From: Candidatus Caccousia avicola
GTDB lineage: Bacteria; Bacillota; Clostridia; Oscillospirales; Acutalibacteraceae
DNA: 64,000 bases
Assembly: GCA_018712435.1 (NCBI GenBank)
Contig: DVGZ01000029.1
Span: forward strand, 1-64,000
Reading direction: 5' to 3'
Shown here: piece after piece, positions 19,022 to 28,184 of the stretch
Layout of the letters: each line of letters opens with the position of its first letter
How positions within the stretch are numbered: the first letter of the stretch is position 1
Position numbers and translations under genes: made by a program
Notes under the pieces: model-generated
Seen by the model: the letters and a program-made list of their open reading frames with translations, nothing else
The model's database searches: none
Told to the model about the DNA's origin: nothing

Positions 19022-21120
19022 TCCTCGTTATCCTCTGTCTTTTCATAGCCGCAGTCCGGCGTGATGCAGTAATACTTCGGCTTCTTTCCCTTCTTTTTCA
19101 GCAGCGTCTTGCCGCAGCGGGGGCACTTCTGCTGCGTCGGTTCATCCCAGGAGACGAAGTCGCAGTTCGGATAATTGCTGCATCCGTAAAACACACGGCC
19201 CTTTTTCGATTTCTTGACCACGACCTTCCCGCCGCACTTCGGGCAGTCCGCGCCGTTTTCCTGCACCAGCTTCTTCACATTCTTGCACTCAGGGTAGCCC
19301 GGACACGCGATAAAACGGCCAAAACGGCCCGTCTTGATGACCATGCGGCGGCCGCACTTCTCGCAGATGATGTCCGTCTCATCCTCTTTGAGCTGGATCT
19401 TGACGCCCTTCATCTCCTCCTTGGCCTGTTTGAGCGTCTTGTCAAAGTCGCTGTAGAAGTGGTCGAGCGTCTCCACCCAATCGGTCTCCCCGCTCTGCAC
19501 CTTGTCCAGATCGCTTTCCACCTGGGCGGTAAACTTGACGTTGACAATCTTCGGGAACCGCTCGCGCATCAGTTTCGTCGTCACCTCGCCGAGCTCCGTC
19601 GGTTTGAGAACCTTGCCCTCGCGGACCACATAATTGCGCCCGGTGATGGTCGAGATCGTCGCAGCATACGTCGACGGGCGGCCAATTCCGTTTTCTTCGA
19701 GCGCCTTGATCAGCGTGGCTTCCGTGAAGCGGGCGGGCGGCTGGGTGAAGTGCTGGTTGCCCGCAATCTCCTTGCAGCGCAGCTTCATGCCGTTCTCGAG
19801 CGGCGGCAGGCTGCCCTCGTCCGCCGTCTCCTCGTCCTTGCCCTCCTCGTAGAGCACGGTAAAGCCGTCGAACGTCACAGTGTAGCCGGACGCCTTGAAC
19901 AGGTATTCCGTTCCGGACGCGCCGGGGGCCGTGATATCGGCCTGCGTGGTGCTTTGCAGGCAGTTTGCCATCTGGCAGGCGACAAAGCGCTCCCAGATCA
20001 GCTTATACAGCTTATACTGGTCATTGGAAAGGCTGTCCTTGACCTTATCGGGAGACAGATCGATCGTGGTGGGACGGATTGCCTCATGGCCGTCCTGCGC
20101 GTTGGCACGCGTCTTGAAATGGCGCGGCGAATCGGGAAGATACTTCTTTCCCCAGCGTCCCTCAATATAAGCCGTCACCTCGTTGATGGCGTCCTCGGAG
20201 ATACGCAGGGAGTCCGTTCTCATGTAAGTGATCAGACCCACCGCGCCAAGCTCTCCGATCTCCACGCCTTCATACAGCTCCTGCGCGGCCTTCATGGTAC
20301 GCTTGGCCTGAAAACCGAGACGGCGGGAAGCCTCCTGCTGCAATGTGGAGGTGATGAAGGGCGGCGCGGGAGACTTGCGGCGGGTACCCTTTTTCACCTT
20401 TGCGATCTGATAGGCCGCGTCCTTCAAATCGTCCAGGATGCGGTTCGCCTCGTCGCCGCTGGTAATTTTCATTTTTTCCTGCGTCGTGCCGTAGAACGCG
20501 GCGGGAAACGCCTTGCGCGATCCCTGCGGGATCATTTTCGCGTCGATCGTCCAGTACTCCTCGGGCTTGAACGCGCGGATTTCCTCCTCGCGATCCACAA
20601 TCAGGCGCACGGCGACGGACTGCACACGCCCCGCCGACAAGCCGCGCCGGATTTTCTGCGAGAGGAAGGGGCTGAGCTTATAACCCACGAGACGGTCGAG
20701 AATGCGGCGGGCCTGCTGGGCGTTGACCAGATTCTGATCGATGCTGCGGGGATGCTCCATTCCGGCGGTCACGCCGGTTTTGGTAATTTCATTGAAGGTA
20801 ACGCGGTTTTTGTCGTTGGTATCCAGACCGAGAATATAGGCCAGATGCCAGGAGATCGCTTCTCCCTCGCGGTCCGGGTCGGTGGCCAGCAGCACACCGC
20901 TGCTCTTTTCCGCTTTTTCCTTCAGCTCCTCCACCAGCTTTTCCTTGCCCTTGATGATTTCATACTTGGGCGCAAATTTCTTCTTGATATCCACGCTCAG
21001 TCTGGATTCCGGCAAATCGCGGATATGACCCATGGTCGCGACCACATCGTAATCCGTTCCGAGATATTTTTTTATCGTTTTCACCTTGGTAGGCGACTCC
21101 ACAATGACAAGCTTCGGCAT
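19018..21120 (-). CDS. topA: DNA topoisomerase I
   Basis: A 700-residue type IA topoisomerase that relaxes negative supercoils. The TOPRIM domain starts at KLVIVESPTKVKTI and contains the acidic triad region ATDPDREGEAISWHL. The catalytic tyrosine is in LITYMRTDSLRIS. The C-terminus holds three zinc ribbons with paired cysteines: CEKCG...CPGYPEC, CPKCG...CSNYPNC and CPRCG...C-x5-C. The start at 21120 was chosen because GAGGTG lies seven bases upstream; the ATG at 21135 overlaps that site. It heads a topA-trmFO pair, with dprA upstream after a 146-bp gap that contains two palindromes. Confidence 0.98.
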   Translation of the reverse strand: MPKLVIVESPTKVKTIKKYLGTDYDVVATMGHIRDLPESRLSVDIKKKFAPKYEIIKGKEKLVEELKEKAEKSSGVLLATDPDREGEAISWHLAYILGLDTNDKNRVTFNEITKTGVTAGMEHPRSIDQNLVNAQQARRILDRLVGYKLSPFLSQKIRRGLSAGRVQSVAVRLIVDREEEIRAFKPEEYWTIDAKMIPQGSRKAFPAAFYGTTQEKMKITSGDEANRILDDLKDAAYQIAKVKKGTRRKSPAPPFITSTLQQEASRRLGFQAKRTMKAAQELYEGVEIGELGAVGLITYMRTDSLRISEDAINEVTAYIEGRWGKKYLPDSPRHFKTRANAQDGHEAIRPTTIDLSPDKVKDSLSNDQYKLYKLIWERFVACQMANCLQSTTQADITAPGASGTEYLFKASGYTVTFDGFTVLYEEGKDEETADEGSLPPLENGMKLRCKEIAGNQHFTQPPARFTEATLIKALEENGIGRPSTYAATISTITGRNYVVREGKVLKPTELGEVTTKLMRERFPKIVNVKFTAQVESDLDKVQSGETDWVETLDHFYSDFDKTLKQAKEEMKGVKIQLKEDETDIICEKCGRRMVIKTGRFGRFIACPGYPECKNVKKLVQENGADCPKCGGKVVVKKSKKGRVFYGCSNYPNCDFVSWDEPTQQKCPRCGKTLLKKKGKKPKYYCITPDCGYEKTEDNEE

Positions 21121-21203
21121 AAGAAAACACCTCATTTTCCGTTCTGATTGACGGGACGCCTCAGCGCCCGGCAGACGGCTTCCCCGCCTGCTTGGATCGT
21201 CTT

Positions 21204-21268
21204 GCCCTGTTAAAATCCGCCGTGAAGCATCCGGCGAATTTTAACAGGGCACGGCCAAAACCGTGCCT
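21204..21268 (-). terminator. Two stacked hairpins between dprA and topA (probable terminator)
   Basis: On the minus strand GGCACGGttttggCCGTGCC is followed at once by a large stem, GCCCTGTTAAAAT-CGCCG pairing with CGGCG-ATTTTAACAGGGC (21204-21250). The second hairpin has no clean U-run after it, so termination is inferred from strength and position just past the dprA stop. The symmetrical AT-rich arms could also be a protein-binding site. Confidence 0.5.
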
Positions 21269-22400
21269 ACCGGCTATACCGGCGACCGGAAAAAGAACGC
21301 GCCCGTCCGCAAAGCTCCAGCTCCGTCACAGCGGCCAGCGCGTGATGGACGGAAAGCCCCGCGTCCAAAGCAATTTCTGTGATGTGGCGCGGAGAGGTTC
21401 CGAGCGCCTGATACAGCTTTGCCGCGTTGGCAGAGAGGGCTCCCGGCAATTCCAAGGGTTCCGGCGCAGTCTCTTCCTCAGGAACCGCCGGGATACTCCG
21501 GCTGCTTTCCTTCTCCGTCTCTTCCCAATAACGCCCCGGGTATTCTTCCAGAATATCCTGTGCGGACATCACCGGCTTTGCGCCCTCGCGGATCAGCTCA
21601 TTGGCTCCCCGCGCGGCCTCATTGACCATTGCGCCCGGCACGGCAAAAACGTCGCGCCCCTGCTCGATCGCCGCGCTGACAGTGATCAGAGCGCCGCTCT
21701 TTTTGGCGGCCTCCACCACGACCGTTCCCGCGCACAGACCGGAGATCAGCCGGTTACGGATCGGGAAGGAATGCGCGGACGAGGGCGTGTTCGGGGGATA
21801 CTCCGAAATCAGCGCGCCGTTCTGGGAAATGGTTTCGCGCAGCGGTGCGTTTTTCATCAGATAATTGTAATCAATTCCGCAGCCCAATATGCACAGGGTT
21901 TTCCCTCCCGCGCGCAAAGCGCCCCGATGACAGGCGCTGTCAATTCCCAAAGCGCCGCCGCTTACCACCACAACGCCCGCCTTCGCCAGGGAATACGACA
22001 GCCGATCGGCCGCCGCCAGTCCGTCCGGCGTGGCCTGCCGTGTCCCGACCATCGCGATGCACAGCGCGTCGGCTGGGGGCAGCGTCCCTTTGTAATAGAG
22101 CACACAGGGCGGCGAGGGAATCTCGCGCAGAAGAACGGGAAACTCCGGATGATCCGGGCAAATCACCGACTGTCCGAGGGACTGTGCCAGCCTGAGCTGA
22201 GCAGCCGCCTGTTCCAGCGTCCCGTCGGCCATGCGTTTTCTCTCAACCGGCGTAAAAATCCCGGCCTGTTCCCAGCTTTCCCGCCCGCTTTCGTAGCAGG
22301 CACGCGCACTTCCATAGTGTGCCAGAAGCTTGCGCGGCTTTGTGCTCCCCGGGCCGAGGGCATGCTGGAGCCAGAGCCAGTACAGGAGGTTATCCTCCAC
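21267..22400 (-). CDS. dprA: DNA-processing protein DprA
   Basis: A 377-residue Rossmann-fold protein that loads RecA on incoming single-stranded DNA during transformation. Core motifs are MVGTRQATPDG, VVSGGALGIDSACHRGAL, LGCGIDYNY, FPIRNRLISGL and FAVPGAMVNEAARGANELI. An N-terminal helix-hairpin-like region (1-70) and a C-terminal winged helix (about 315-377) complete the protein. It starts with GTG at 22400 and overlaps the end of the upstream RNA methyltransferase gene by 11 nt. Presence does not prove competence, since dprA is kept in many non-transforming bacteria. Confidence 0.95.
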   Translation of the reverse strand: MEDNLLYWLWLQHALGPGSTKPRKLLAHYGSARACYESGRESWEQAGIFTPVERKRMADGTLEQAAAQLRLAQSLGQSVICPDHPEFPVLLREIPSPPCVLYYKGTLPPADALCIAMVGTRQATPDGLAAADRLSYSLAKAGVVVVSGGALGIDSACHRGALRAGGKTLCILGCGIDYNYLMKNAPLRETISQNGALISEYPPNTPSSAHSFPIRNRLISGLCAGTVVVEAAKKSGALITVSAAIEQGRDVFAVPGAMVNEAARGANELIREGAKPVMSAQDILEEYPGRYWEETEKESSRSIPAVPEEETAPEPLELPGALSANAAKLYQALGTSPRHITEIALDAGLSVHHALAAVTELELCGRARSFSGRRYSR

Positions 22401-23199
22401 GGCGCGTTCCTCCCTCCCGCATCATTTCCCACATCAGAATCGCGGCGGAGGAAGCCGCGTTGAGACTCTCCGCGCGTCCCAGCATCGGGATCGTCACACG
22501 GGTATCGCAGGCCGCGATCGTCTCCGGGGAAAGACCGTTTCCTTCGTTTCCCACCGCCATCACGCAGGGACGGGAAAAATCCGCGCGCGTCACCGGGACA
22601 GCGTCCGCGTCCGGCACGGCGGCACAGGAGGAAAAGCCCTGAGCGGACAGCTCCGGGAGCGTTTCGGGAAGGCTTTCACAGAAAAAGACGGGCAGACGGA
22701 ACACGGCTCCCATACTGGCGCGCAGCACCTTGGGAGCGTACACGTCGCAGCATTCCCCCGCGAGAAGAACGCTGCCGATCCCGAGCGCTTCGGCGGTGCG
22801 CAGGGCCGCGCCGAGGTTTCCGGGATCCTGCACCGTTTCGAGCGCCAGGCAATGCGCCCGCGGCAGAGACTTCATCCCCTCCCGCGTCCTTTTTTCGCAC
22901 ACGCAGAACACGCCCTGACTTGCGTCCGTGCACGCCAGAAGCGACGCCACCGGCTCCGCGACCGCAAACGACCGCTCCGCCGTCCGCAGGATGGGTTCCA
23001 GGTACGAGGCGTACTTTTCCGCCGCTCGGTCCGTGAAATACACCTCGCGGATCCGCACGCCGCTGAGCGCCGCATCCGCGCACAGGCGCGCCCCCTCCGC
23101 GAGGAAAAGGCCGCTCTCCCGGCGCAGGGACGCGCTCTGTCCCAGCTTCGCCGCGAACCGGACTGTTTCGTTTTTTCGGCTGGTGATGCGCTCCGCCAA
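22390..23199 (-). CDS. TrmH/SpoU-family RNA 2'-O-ribose methyltransferase
   Basis: A 269-residue SPOUT-class methyltransferase. The three knot motifs are visible: motif 1 ETVQDPGNLGAALRTAEALG, motif 2 AVGNEGNGLSPE and motif 3 IPMLGRAESLNAASSAAI. An N-terminal substrate-binding domain of L30e type spans about 1-95. Relatives act on 23S rRNA (RlmB, YsgA) or tRNA; the exact target is not evident. The start is TTG at 23199, preceded by AGGGAGGG at seven bases. It lies just after the rplT terminator and runs into dprA, so it may depend on read-through or a promoter near that terminator. Confidence 0.92.
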   Translation of the reverse strand: MAERITSRKNETVRFAAKLGQSASLRRESGLFLAEGARLCADAALSGVRIREVYFTDRAAEKYASYLEPILRTAERSFAVAEPVASLLACTDASQGVFCVCEKRTREGMKSLPRAHCLALETVQDPGNLGAALRTAEALGIGSVLLAGECCDVYAPKVLRASMGAVFRLPVFFCESLPETLPELSAQGFSSCAAVPDADAVPVTRADFSRPCVMAVGNEGNGLSPETIAACDTRVTIPMLGRAESLNAASSAAILMWEMMREGGTRRGG

Positions 23200-23212
23200 G
23201 GCGTTTCCCTCC

Positions 23213-23251
23213 CTGAAAAACAATGCGCCCGGGAAGTTCCGGGCGCATTGA
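23213..23251 (-). terminator. Rho-independent terminator after rplT
   Basis: Minus-strand stem TGCGCCCGG with CCGGGCGCA, followed by GTTTTTC. It closes the infC-rpmI-rplT operon eight nucleotides after the rplT stop. Confidence 0.85.
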
Positions 23252-23258
23252 CAGCTTT

Positions 23259-23612
23259 TTATAAAGCGGCTTTCGCCTTCTCCACAAGAGCCGTGAACGC
23301 GGCCTCGTCAGCCACGGCGATCTCGGCGAGCATCTTGCGGTTGAGAGCGATATTCGCCTTCTTCAGGCCGTTCATGAACACGGAATAGCTCACGCCGTTC
23401 ATGCGGCAGGCGGCGGAAATACGGGTGATCCAGAGACGGCGGAAATCACGCTTTCTAGCCTTACGGCCGATGAACGCGTAGTTGCCGGACTTCATGACGG
23501 CCTGTTTGGCCATCTTAAAGTGCTTGCTCTTTGCGCCCCAGTAGCCCTTGGCCAGCTTCAGAGTCTTCTTTCTTCTTTTGCGAGTCATCATCGCGCCCTT
23601 AATACGAGCCAT
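23259..23612 (-). CDS. rplT: 50S ribosomal protein L20
   Basis: A 117-residue ribosomal protein needed for early 50S assembly, and in Firmicutes the repressor of its own operon by binding a leader that mimics 23S rRNA. The N-terminus [21 protein letters not shown] is the usual basic tail. The C-terminal globular half has [20 protein letters not shown]. It is the last gene of infC-rpmI-rplT, 49 nt after rpmI. Confidence 0.99.
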   Translation of the reverse strand: MARIKGAMMTRKRRKKTLKLAKGYWGAKSKHFKMAKQAVMKSGNYAFIGRKARKRDFRRLWITRISAACRMNGVSYSVFMNGLKKANIALNRKMLAEIAVADEAAFTALVEKAKAAL

Positions 23613-23661
23613 TTATCATTACCTCCAACTATTCGTGGTTCTTATATTTTGATTAACCGGC

Positions 23662-23868
23662 TTACTGCTGATAGGGCAGCAGTCTCTTCACCTGCGCCAC
23701 ATTCGTCTTGTCGGCGACAGTGGTGCCTCTCAGGGCTCTCTTGGTCTTGCGGGTCTTGCCGTGACCGTTGAGCAGGTGGGATTTGTTCGCATGAGCGCGA
23801 ATGACCTTTCCATTCTTAGAAAGCTTGAAGCGCTTCTTGGCGCCGGAATGAGTCTTAAGCTTAGGCAT
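23662..23868 (-). CDS. rpmI: 50S ribosomal protein L35
   Basis: A small, very basic ribosomal protein of 68 residues beginning [17 protein letters not shown], exactly the family N-terminus, with [16 protein letters not shown] in the middle. Middle gene of the infC-rpmI-rplT operon. The length and sequence are ordinary. Confidence 0.99.
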   Translation of the reverse strand: MPKLKTHSGAKKRFKLSKNGKVIRAHANKSHLLNGHGKTRKTKRALRGTTVADKTNVAQVKRLLPYQQ

Positions 23869-23897
23869 GATTTTGCCCCTCCTTGATTTTATAGAAA

Positions 23898-24419
23898 TTA
23901 TGATTTGGCGGGTTTGGCTGCCAGGAACATCAGCATATTGCGCCCTTCGAGCTTCGCGGGCTTTTCCACGTTCGCCACTTCCTCAAGGGCGGCGGCAAAG
24001 CGCTTCATAACCTCGTAGCCCTGCTCCGGATGGCCCATTTCGCGGCCGCGGAAACGGATGGACACCTTGACCTTGTTCCCTTCCTTGAGGAACCGCATTG
24101 CGTGACCGGCCTTCGTCTCAAAATCGTGTGTGTCGATATTCAGAGACAGCCGGACCTCCTTGATATCCACCACGCGCTGGTTCTTTCTCGCTTCCTTTTC
24201 GCGCTTGGCCTGTTCAAAACGGAACTTGCCGTAGTCGATGATTTTACACACCGGCGGCGTGGCCTGCGGCGCAATCTTCACCAGATCAAGGTTCTGTGCA
24301 AAGGCCATCTCCAGCGCTTTCTGAGAGGACATGACCCCCATCTGTGCGCCGTCCGGGCCGATAACACGAACTTCCCTGTCGCGGATCTCTTCGTTGATCT
24401 GCAGTTCCTTGCTGCTAAT
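23898..24419 (-). CDS. infC: Translation initiation factor IF-3, with AUU start codon
   Basis: A 173-residue factor that keeps 30S subunits free and checks start codon and initiator tRNA. The N-domain begins [19 protein letters not shown] and the C-domain covers [14 protein letters not shown] and [17 protein letters not shown] chose ATT at 24419 as start because GGAGGTG lies nine bases upstream and the N-terminus fits the family; no ATG, GTG or TTG does both. An AUU start is the known device by which IF-3 limits its own synthesis in E. coli and Bacillus. Upstream are a leader hairpin terminator and a perfect sigma-A promoter. Confidence 0.96.
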   Translation of the reverse strand: MSSKELQINEEIRDREVRVIGPDGAQMGVMSSQKALEMAFAQNLDLVKIAPQATPPVCKIIDYGKFRFEQAKREKEARKNQRVVDIKEVRLSLNIDTHDFETKAGHAMRFLKEGNKVKVSIRFRGREMGHPEQGYEVMKRFAAALEEVANVEKPAKLEGRNMLMFLAAKPAKS

Positions 24420-24607
24420 GGTTAAGCACCTCCAAAACACGTTTTCCGTGATTCTCAAAGCAAAACAAAAAGCGGGCGGAAATTCTCCGCCCGCAACAAC
24501 GTCAAGTCACGCCGCAGGTTCCCCTGCGGAATTCTCAATCGCTATTGACCCGTGCCGGACGGAACCTCACAGGTGAGGGGGCAGATCGCACCCTTCTTTG
24601 TTTTACT
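24420..24607 (-). promoter_or_regulatory. Candidate L20-type leader RNA of infC-rpmI-rplT
   Basis: About 185 nt of untranslated leader separate the promoter from infC. It contains further hairpins (for example CCGCAGGGGAACCTGCGG) before the terminator at 24461-24494. Low-GC Gram-positive bacteria control this operon by L20 binding to such a leader. The class is inferred from gene order and architecture, not from a covariance match. Confidence 0.6.
24461..24494 (-). terminator. Leader attenuator terminator of the infC operon
   Basis: Minus-strand stem GCGGGCGGA with TCCGCCCGC followed by TTTTTGTTTTG. It lies 42 nt before the infC start and about 115 nt after the promoter, that is inside the leader. 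Position and strength fit conditional termination of the L20-leader kind, though I cannot verify the alternative pairing by eye. Confidence 0.75.
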
Positions 24608-24613
24608 TGTGTT

Positions 24614-24642
24614 ATTATACGCATTCTCCCAACAAATGTCAA
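24614..24642 (-). promoter_or_regulatory. Sigma-A promoter of infC-rpmI-rplT
   Basis: On the minus strand TTGACA (24642-24637), 17-bp spacer and TATAAT (24619-24614): exact consensus at both hexamers. It overlaps the last codons of addA. Confidence 0.9.
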
Positions 24643-27600
24643 GAGATTTTTTCGTCCTCCGTCCCTGAAAACGAGAGAAAATCCCCCAGATGGAAGGAAT
24701 ACAGCACGCATTCGCGCACCGGCAGCCCTGTGCACTGAGCCAGCGCGCCGCGATACAGCACCAGCTGCGCGCGGTAGCGGGCGAGCAGCGCGCCCAGATC
24801 CGGCACGCGGTCCGTCTTGAAGTCGAGAACGACGAGCGCGCCGTCCTCCACAAACGCGCAGTCCACCACGCCCTGCAAAATCACGGGCTTCTGCGCGTCC
24901 TCGCCGGACAGTCCTTCCCGCACCGCCCCGGCGGGCAGCTCGGACGTAAACCGGTACTCCCGCAGCACGCGCGGCGACGCGAAGATCCGCGCCGCCAGAT
25001 CAGAGGAAAAGAATTTTTTCACGCGGGACAAATCCACCGCGCCGGCCTGTTCCCCGGTCAGATACCGACCGTCGCGCAGACGGCGCAGCTCCGCGTCCGG
25101 CGAGACGCGGGCCGCTTCCCAGTCCGCGAACTGCAAAAACTGATGCAGCGCCGTGCCGCGCTCGGCGGGAGTCAGTCCGCCCTTTCCAAGAAAGGCGGGA
25201 CGCGACGACGCCCAATGCTCCCGGCGCAGACCGCGCTCCGCGAGATCGGACGCTGTAACCTTAGAGGGCACGCCCGCAAGCTTTTGTCCGGGATACTGCC
25301 ACGCGATCCGCTCCCGCAGCTGTTGCAGAAGGGCGTCGTCCGGCGGCTCTGCGTTTGTCTGCTCTTCTCCCGCCCGCTCCACAGGCTCAGGACGGGTGAT
25401 CCGCACCAGCCACGGCTCGGCGGCGGGCAGCATCAGACCCGGCAGGGCCCCGCCCCGGTCGCGCAGTTCTCCGCCGCTCGGGTGGCGCAGCGCGCACAGA
25501 ATGAGCCAGTCCGCGATGCTCGCGCAGGTGCGCACTGTGTAGGGCGGCAGCTTTTCCTCCTGCCGCAGGCGGGGAACCAACCGTTCCAGCGTGCGCCTCG
25601 CGTCCTTCACGCCCGCCAGCAGGATCAATTTTTGCTTCGCGCGCGTCATGGCCACATACAGTACGCGCAGCTCCTCGCTCATCTCGTCGCGGTCCAATTC
25701 AAGCGCCGCCGCCTGACGCGGCAGAACGTCATACCGCACCCCCGTCTCCTCATCCGGCAGGCGCACGCCAAGCCCCAGATCCGGATGCAGCAGCACCTCG
25801 CCCCGCTCCTTGTTGAAGCGGCGCGAACAGCCCGCCAGCACGCAGACAGGAAATTCCAGCCCCTTACTGCGGTGGATGCTCATGATCCGCACAGCGTCGC
25901 CCTGTTCTCCCGGCTGCTGCGCGGCGGCGAGATCCGCCTTTTTGCGTTCCAGACGGTCCAGAAAGCGCAGAAAGCCCGATAATCCGCCATGGCCGGATTC
26001 CTCGTATTTCCCGGCGTATTCCAGCAGCAGGCGCAGGTTTGCCAGACGCAGCTCCCCGCCGTTCATGGCCTGCACCAGCTCCGGCAGTTTCGTTTTGTCG
26101 TACAGCTCCGCCAGCAGACGGTTCGACGGCAGAGCCGCCGCCAGCCCGCGAAATTCCGCCAGCTCGTGCAGAAACGCGGCAAGGCGTTCGTCCTCCCGCG
26201 CGGCGTTCTGCACCGCCAGATACAGGCAGGAATGCCGGTCGGAAAGGCGCACGCGGGCGAGATCGCCGGGTGTGAAACCGTAGATGGGGCTGAGCAGAAC
26301 AGCGGCCAGCGGAATGTCCAGCAAGGGGTTATCCACACAGCGCAGGAGCGAGAGGGCAAGCGACACCTCCCGCGCGGCAAAAAAGCCGCCGGACGCATCC
26401 GCGCGGGCCGGGATCCCCAGGCTTTGCAGCTCCCGTGCGTACTCGTAGGCGAAACGGTTGGCACTGCGCAGAAGGACGCAGACGTCCGACCAGCGCAGCG
26501 GGCGTTCCCGTCCATCCTCCCAGACGCGCGTTTTCTCCTTGTGTTCCAGCAGCAGCGCGCCGATCCGGCGTCCCTCCTGCACGGCGAGCGCTTCGTCCTC
26601 CTCCGCGTCCGCGAGGTCGAGCAGTTCCAGCTCCACGGCCGGTTCCGCCGAATCCGGATACGACGCGGCGGGCACCAGCTCCTCCAGACCACCGTAATCG
26701 AGGTCGCCTGTCTCCCGGCTCATGAGCTGACGGAACACGAAATTCACCGCGTCCGTGATTCCCTTGGCACTGCGGAAATTCCGGTCGAGCACCACGCTGG
26801 CCGGGTAGCGGTCCTGCTCCCGGTCATAGAGCGGGAAGGACGCGCGGCGGCGCAGGAAGATCTGCGGCATGGCCTGCCGGAAACCATAGATACTCTGCTT
26901 GACGTCTCCCACCATAAAAAGGTTTTCCTCCCGCTGGGAGACGGCGCGGAAGATCATGTCCTGCGCTTCGTTGGTATCCTGGTATTCGTCCACCATCACC
27001 TCGTCGAAGCGCGCCGCGATCTCGGCGGCCTCAGGGGTCAGCTCCGGCCCGTTCTCGCCGTCCTTCCACAGCAGGCGGAGCGTCCAGTGCTCCAAATCTC
27101 CGAAATCAGCCGCGCGGCGCTCCGCTTTCTTTGCGTCGAGCGCGCGGGCATACGCCATCGTCACTTCAAACAGCTTTTCCACCAGCGGAGCCAGGCGCGC
27201 GATATCGTGGGCGCACTCCTCCCGCGACGCGCAGAACAGCCCGGTCAGCCGCTTGATCACAGCCTTAACCTCATCCCGCGCGGCAGACACGCGAAGCTTG
27301 ACCGGATCCTCGGAAAAGCCGCGCACCGCTTTGAGCCGGGCAAATGAGAACGACGAGCAGCGGAACACCATCTCGTCCCAGTCGCCTGCCCGCGCTGTTT
27401 CCTTCAGTGCCAGAAGGCCCGCGCGGTCAGAAGCGTAGGCCTCCTGATACGCGGCTTCCAACTCCGGGGCTTCCCGCAGAAGAAGCAGCGAGTGGTCCGT
27501 GATGGAGAGGGCGTATTCCACCGCCTGCTCCGCGAACGCAAGCACTGTTTTTCCCCACTCGGTCTGCGCCGGGTCCGTCACATCCCGGTAAGCCGCCGCC

Positions 27601-28184
27601 TTCTCGCGAAGCCACCGCTCCGGAAACGGATGGGAACGGATGAAATCATAGAGCGTATCCACCGTGCGCACAATACGGCTGTCATCCCGGCCCGCGGCGA
27701 ACGCGTCGATCAGCGCCAGAAATCCTTCGTCCCCGCGCCCGTAATACTCCTCCAGCACCTCCTCCACCGCGTCGGCGCGCAGAACAGCCATCTCACTGTC
27801 GTCGAGGATGCGGAAATCCGGGGAGATTTCCAGCTTATAGAAAAACTCGCGCACCAGATCGCCGCAGAAGCTGTGAATCGTACTGATATGTGCGCGCGCC
27901 ATACGGATCTGCTGGCGCTGCAAGTGAACGTCGCGCGGGTTCTGCTCCAACAGCAGCGCGATCTGCCGCGAAATACGGGCGCTCATCTCAGCGGCGGCGG
28001 CGCGGGTGAAGGTCACGACAAGCAGACGATCCGCCGCCGTGGGATGCTCGGGATCCGTGAGCCGTTCCAGCACGCGCTCCACAAGCACCGCCGTTTTTCC
28101 GGATCCCGCCGCCGCCGAGACAAGCAGGCTGCCGCCGCGCGCGCGGATCGCGTCAGTCTGTGCCGGGGTCCATTGCCTTGCCAT
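24639..28184 (-). CDS. addA: AddA, ATP-dependent helicase/nuclease subunit A
   Basis: An 1181-residue UvrD-like helicase with a C-terminal RecB-family nuclease, working with AddB to resect double-strand breaks up to a Chi-like site for RecA. Walker A SAAAGSGKTAV is at residues 23-33 and Walker B is in VDEYQDTNEAQD. Helicase motifs IV-VI include VLDRNFRSAKGI and LYVAMTRAKQKL. The nuclease motif runs GVVDCAFVEDGALVVLDFKT near residue 1115-1135, with the D-x-DxK residues intact. It overlaps addB by 32 nt and has GAGGAGG upstream, so translation is coupled. Full length for the family. Confidence 0.97.
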   Translation of the reverse strand: MARQWTPAQTDAIRARGGSLLVSAAAGSGKTAVLVERVLERLTDPEHPTAADRLLVVTFTRAAAAEMSARISRQIALLLEQNPRDVHLQRQQIRMARAHISTIHSFCGDLVREFFYKLEISPDFRILDDSEMAVLRADAVEEVLEEYYGRGDEGFLALIDAFAAGRDDSRIVRTVDTLYDFIRSHPFPERWLREKAAAYRDVTDPAQTEWGKTVLAFAEQAVEYALSITDHSLLLLREAPELEAAYQEAYASDRAGLLALKETARAGDWDEMVFRCSSFSFARLKAVRGFSEDPVKLRVSAARDEVKAVIKRLTGLFCASREECAHDIARLAPLVEKLFEVTMAYARALDAKKAERRAADFGDLEHWTLRLLWKDGENGPELTPEAAEIAARFDEVMVDEYQDTNEAQDMIFRAVSQREENLFMVGDVKQSIYGFRQAMPQIFLRRRASFPLYDREQDRYPASVVLDRNFRSAKGITDAVNFVFRQLMSRETGDLDYGGLEELVPAASYPDSAEPAVELELLDLADAEEDEALAVQEGRRIGALLLEHKEKTRVWEDGRERPLRWSDVCVLLRSANRFAYEYARELQSLGIPARADASGGFFAAREVSLALSLLRCVDNPLLDIPLAAVLLSPIYGFTPGDLARVRLSDRHSCLYLAVQNAAREDERLAAFLHELAEFRGLAAALPSNRLLAELYDKTKLPELVQAMNGGELRLANLRLLLEYAGKYEESGHGGLSGFLRFLDRLERKKADLAAAQQPGEQGDAVRIMSIHRSKGLEFPVCVLAGCSRRFNKERGEVLLHPDLGLGVRLPDEETGVRYDVLPRQAAALELDRDEMSEELRVLYVAMTRAKQKLILLAGVKDARRTLERLVPRLRQEEKLPPYTVRTCASIADWLILCALRHPSGGELRDRGGALPGLMLPAAEPWLVRITRPEPVERAGEEQTNAEPPDDALLQQLRERIAWQYPGQKLAGVPSKVTASDLAERGLRREHWASSRPAFLGKGGLTPAERGTALHQFLQFADWEAARVSPDAELRRLRDGRYLTGEQAGAVDLSRVKKFFSSDLAARIFASPRVLREYRFTSELPAGAVREGLSGEDAQKPVILQGVVDCAFVEDGALVVLDFKTDRVPDLGALLARYRAQLVLYRGALAQCTGLPVRECVLYSFHLGDFLSFSGTEDEKIS

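Noticed and set aside
16793-19048. 751-codon open frame on the plus strand
   Set aside because: Antisense to plsX and trmFO; composition is His/Arg/Ala-rich with no family signature.
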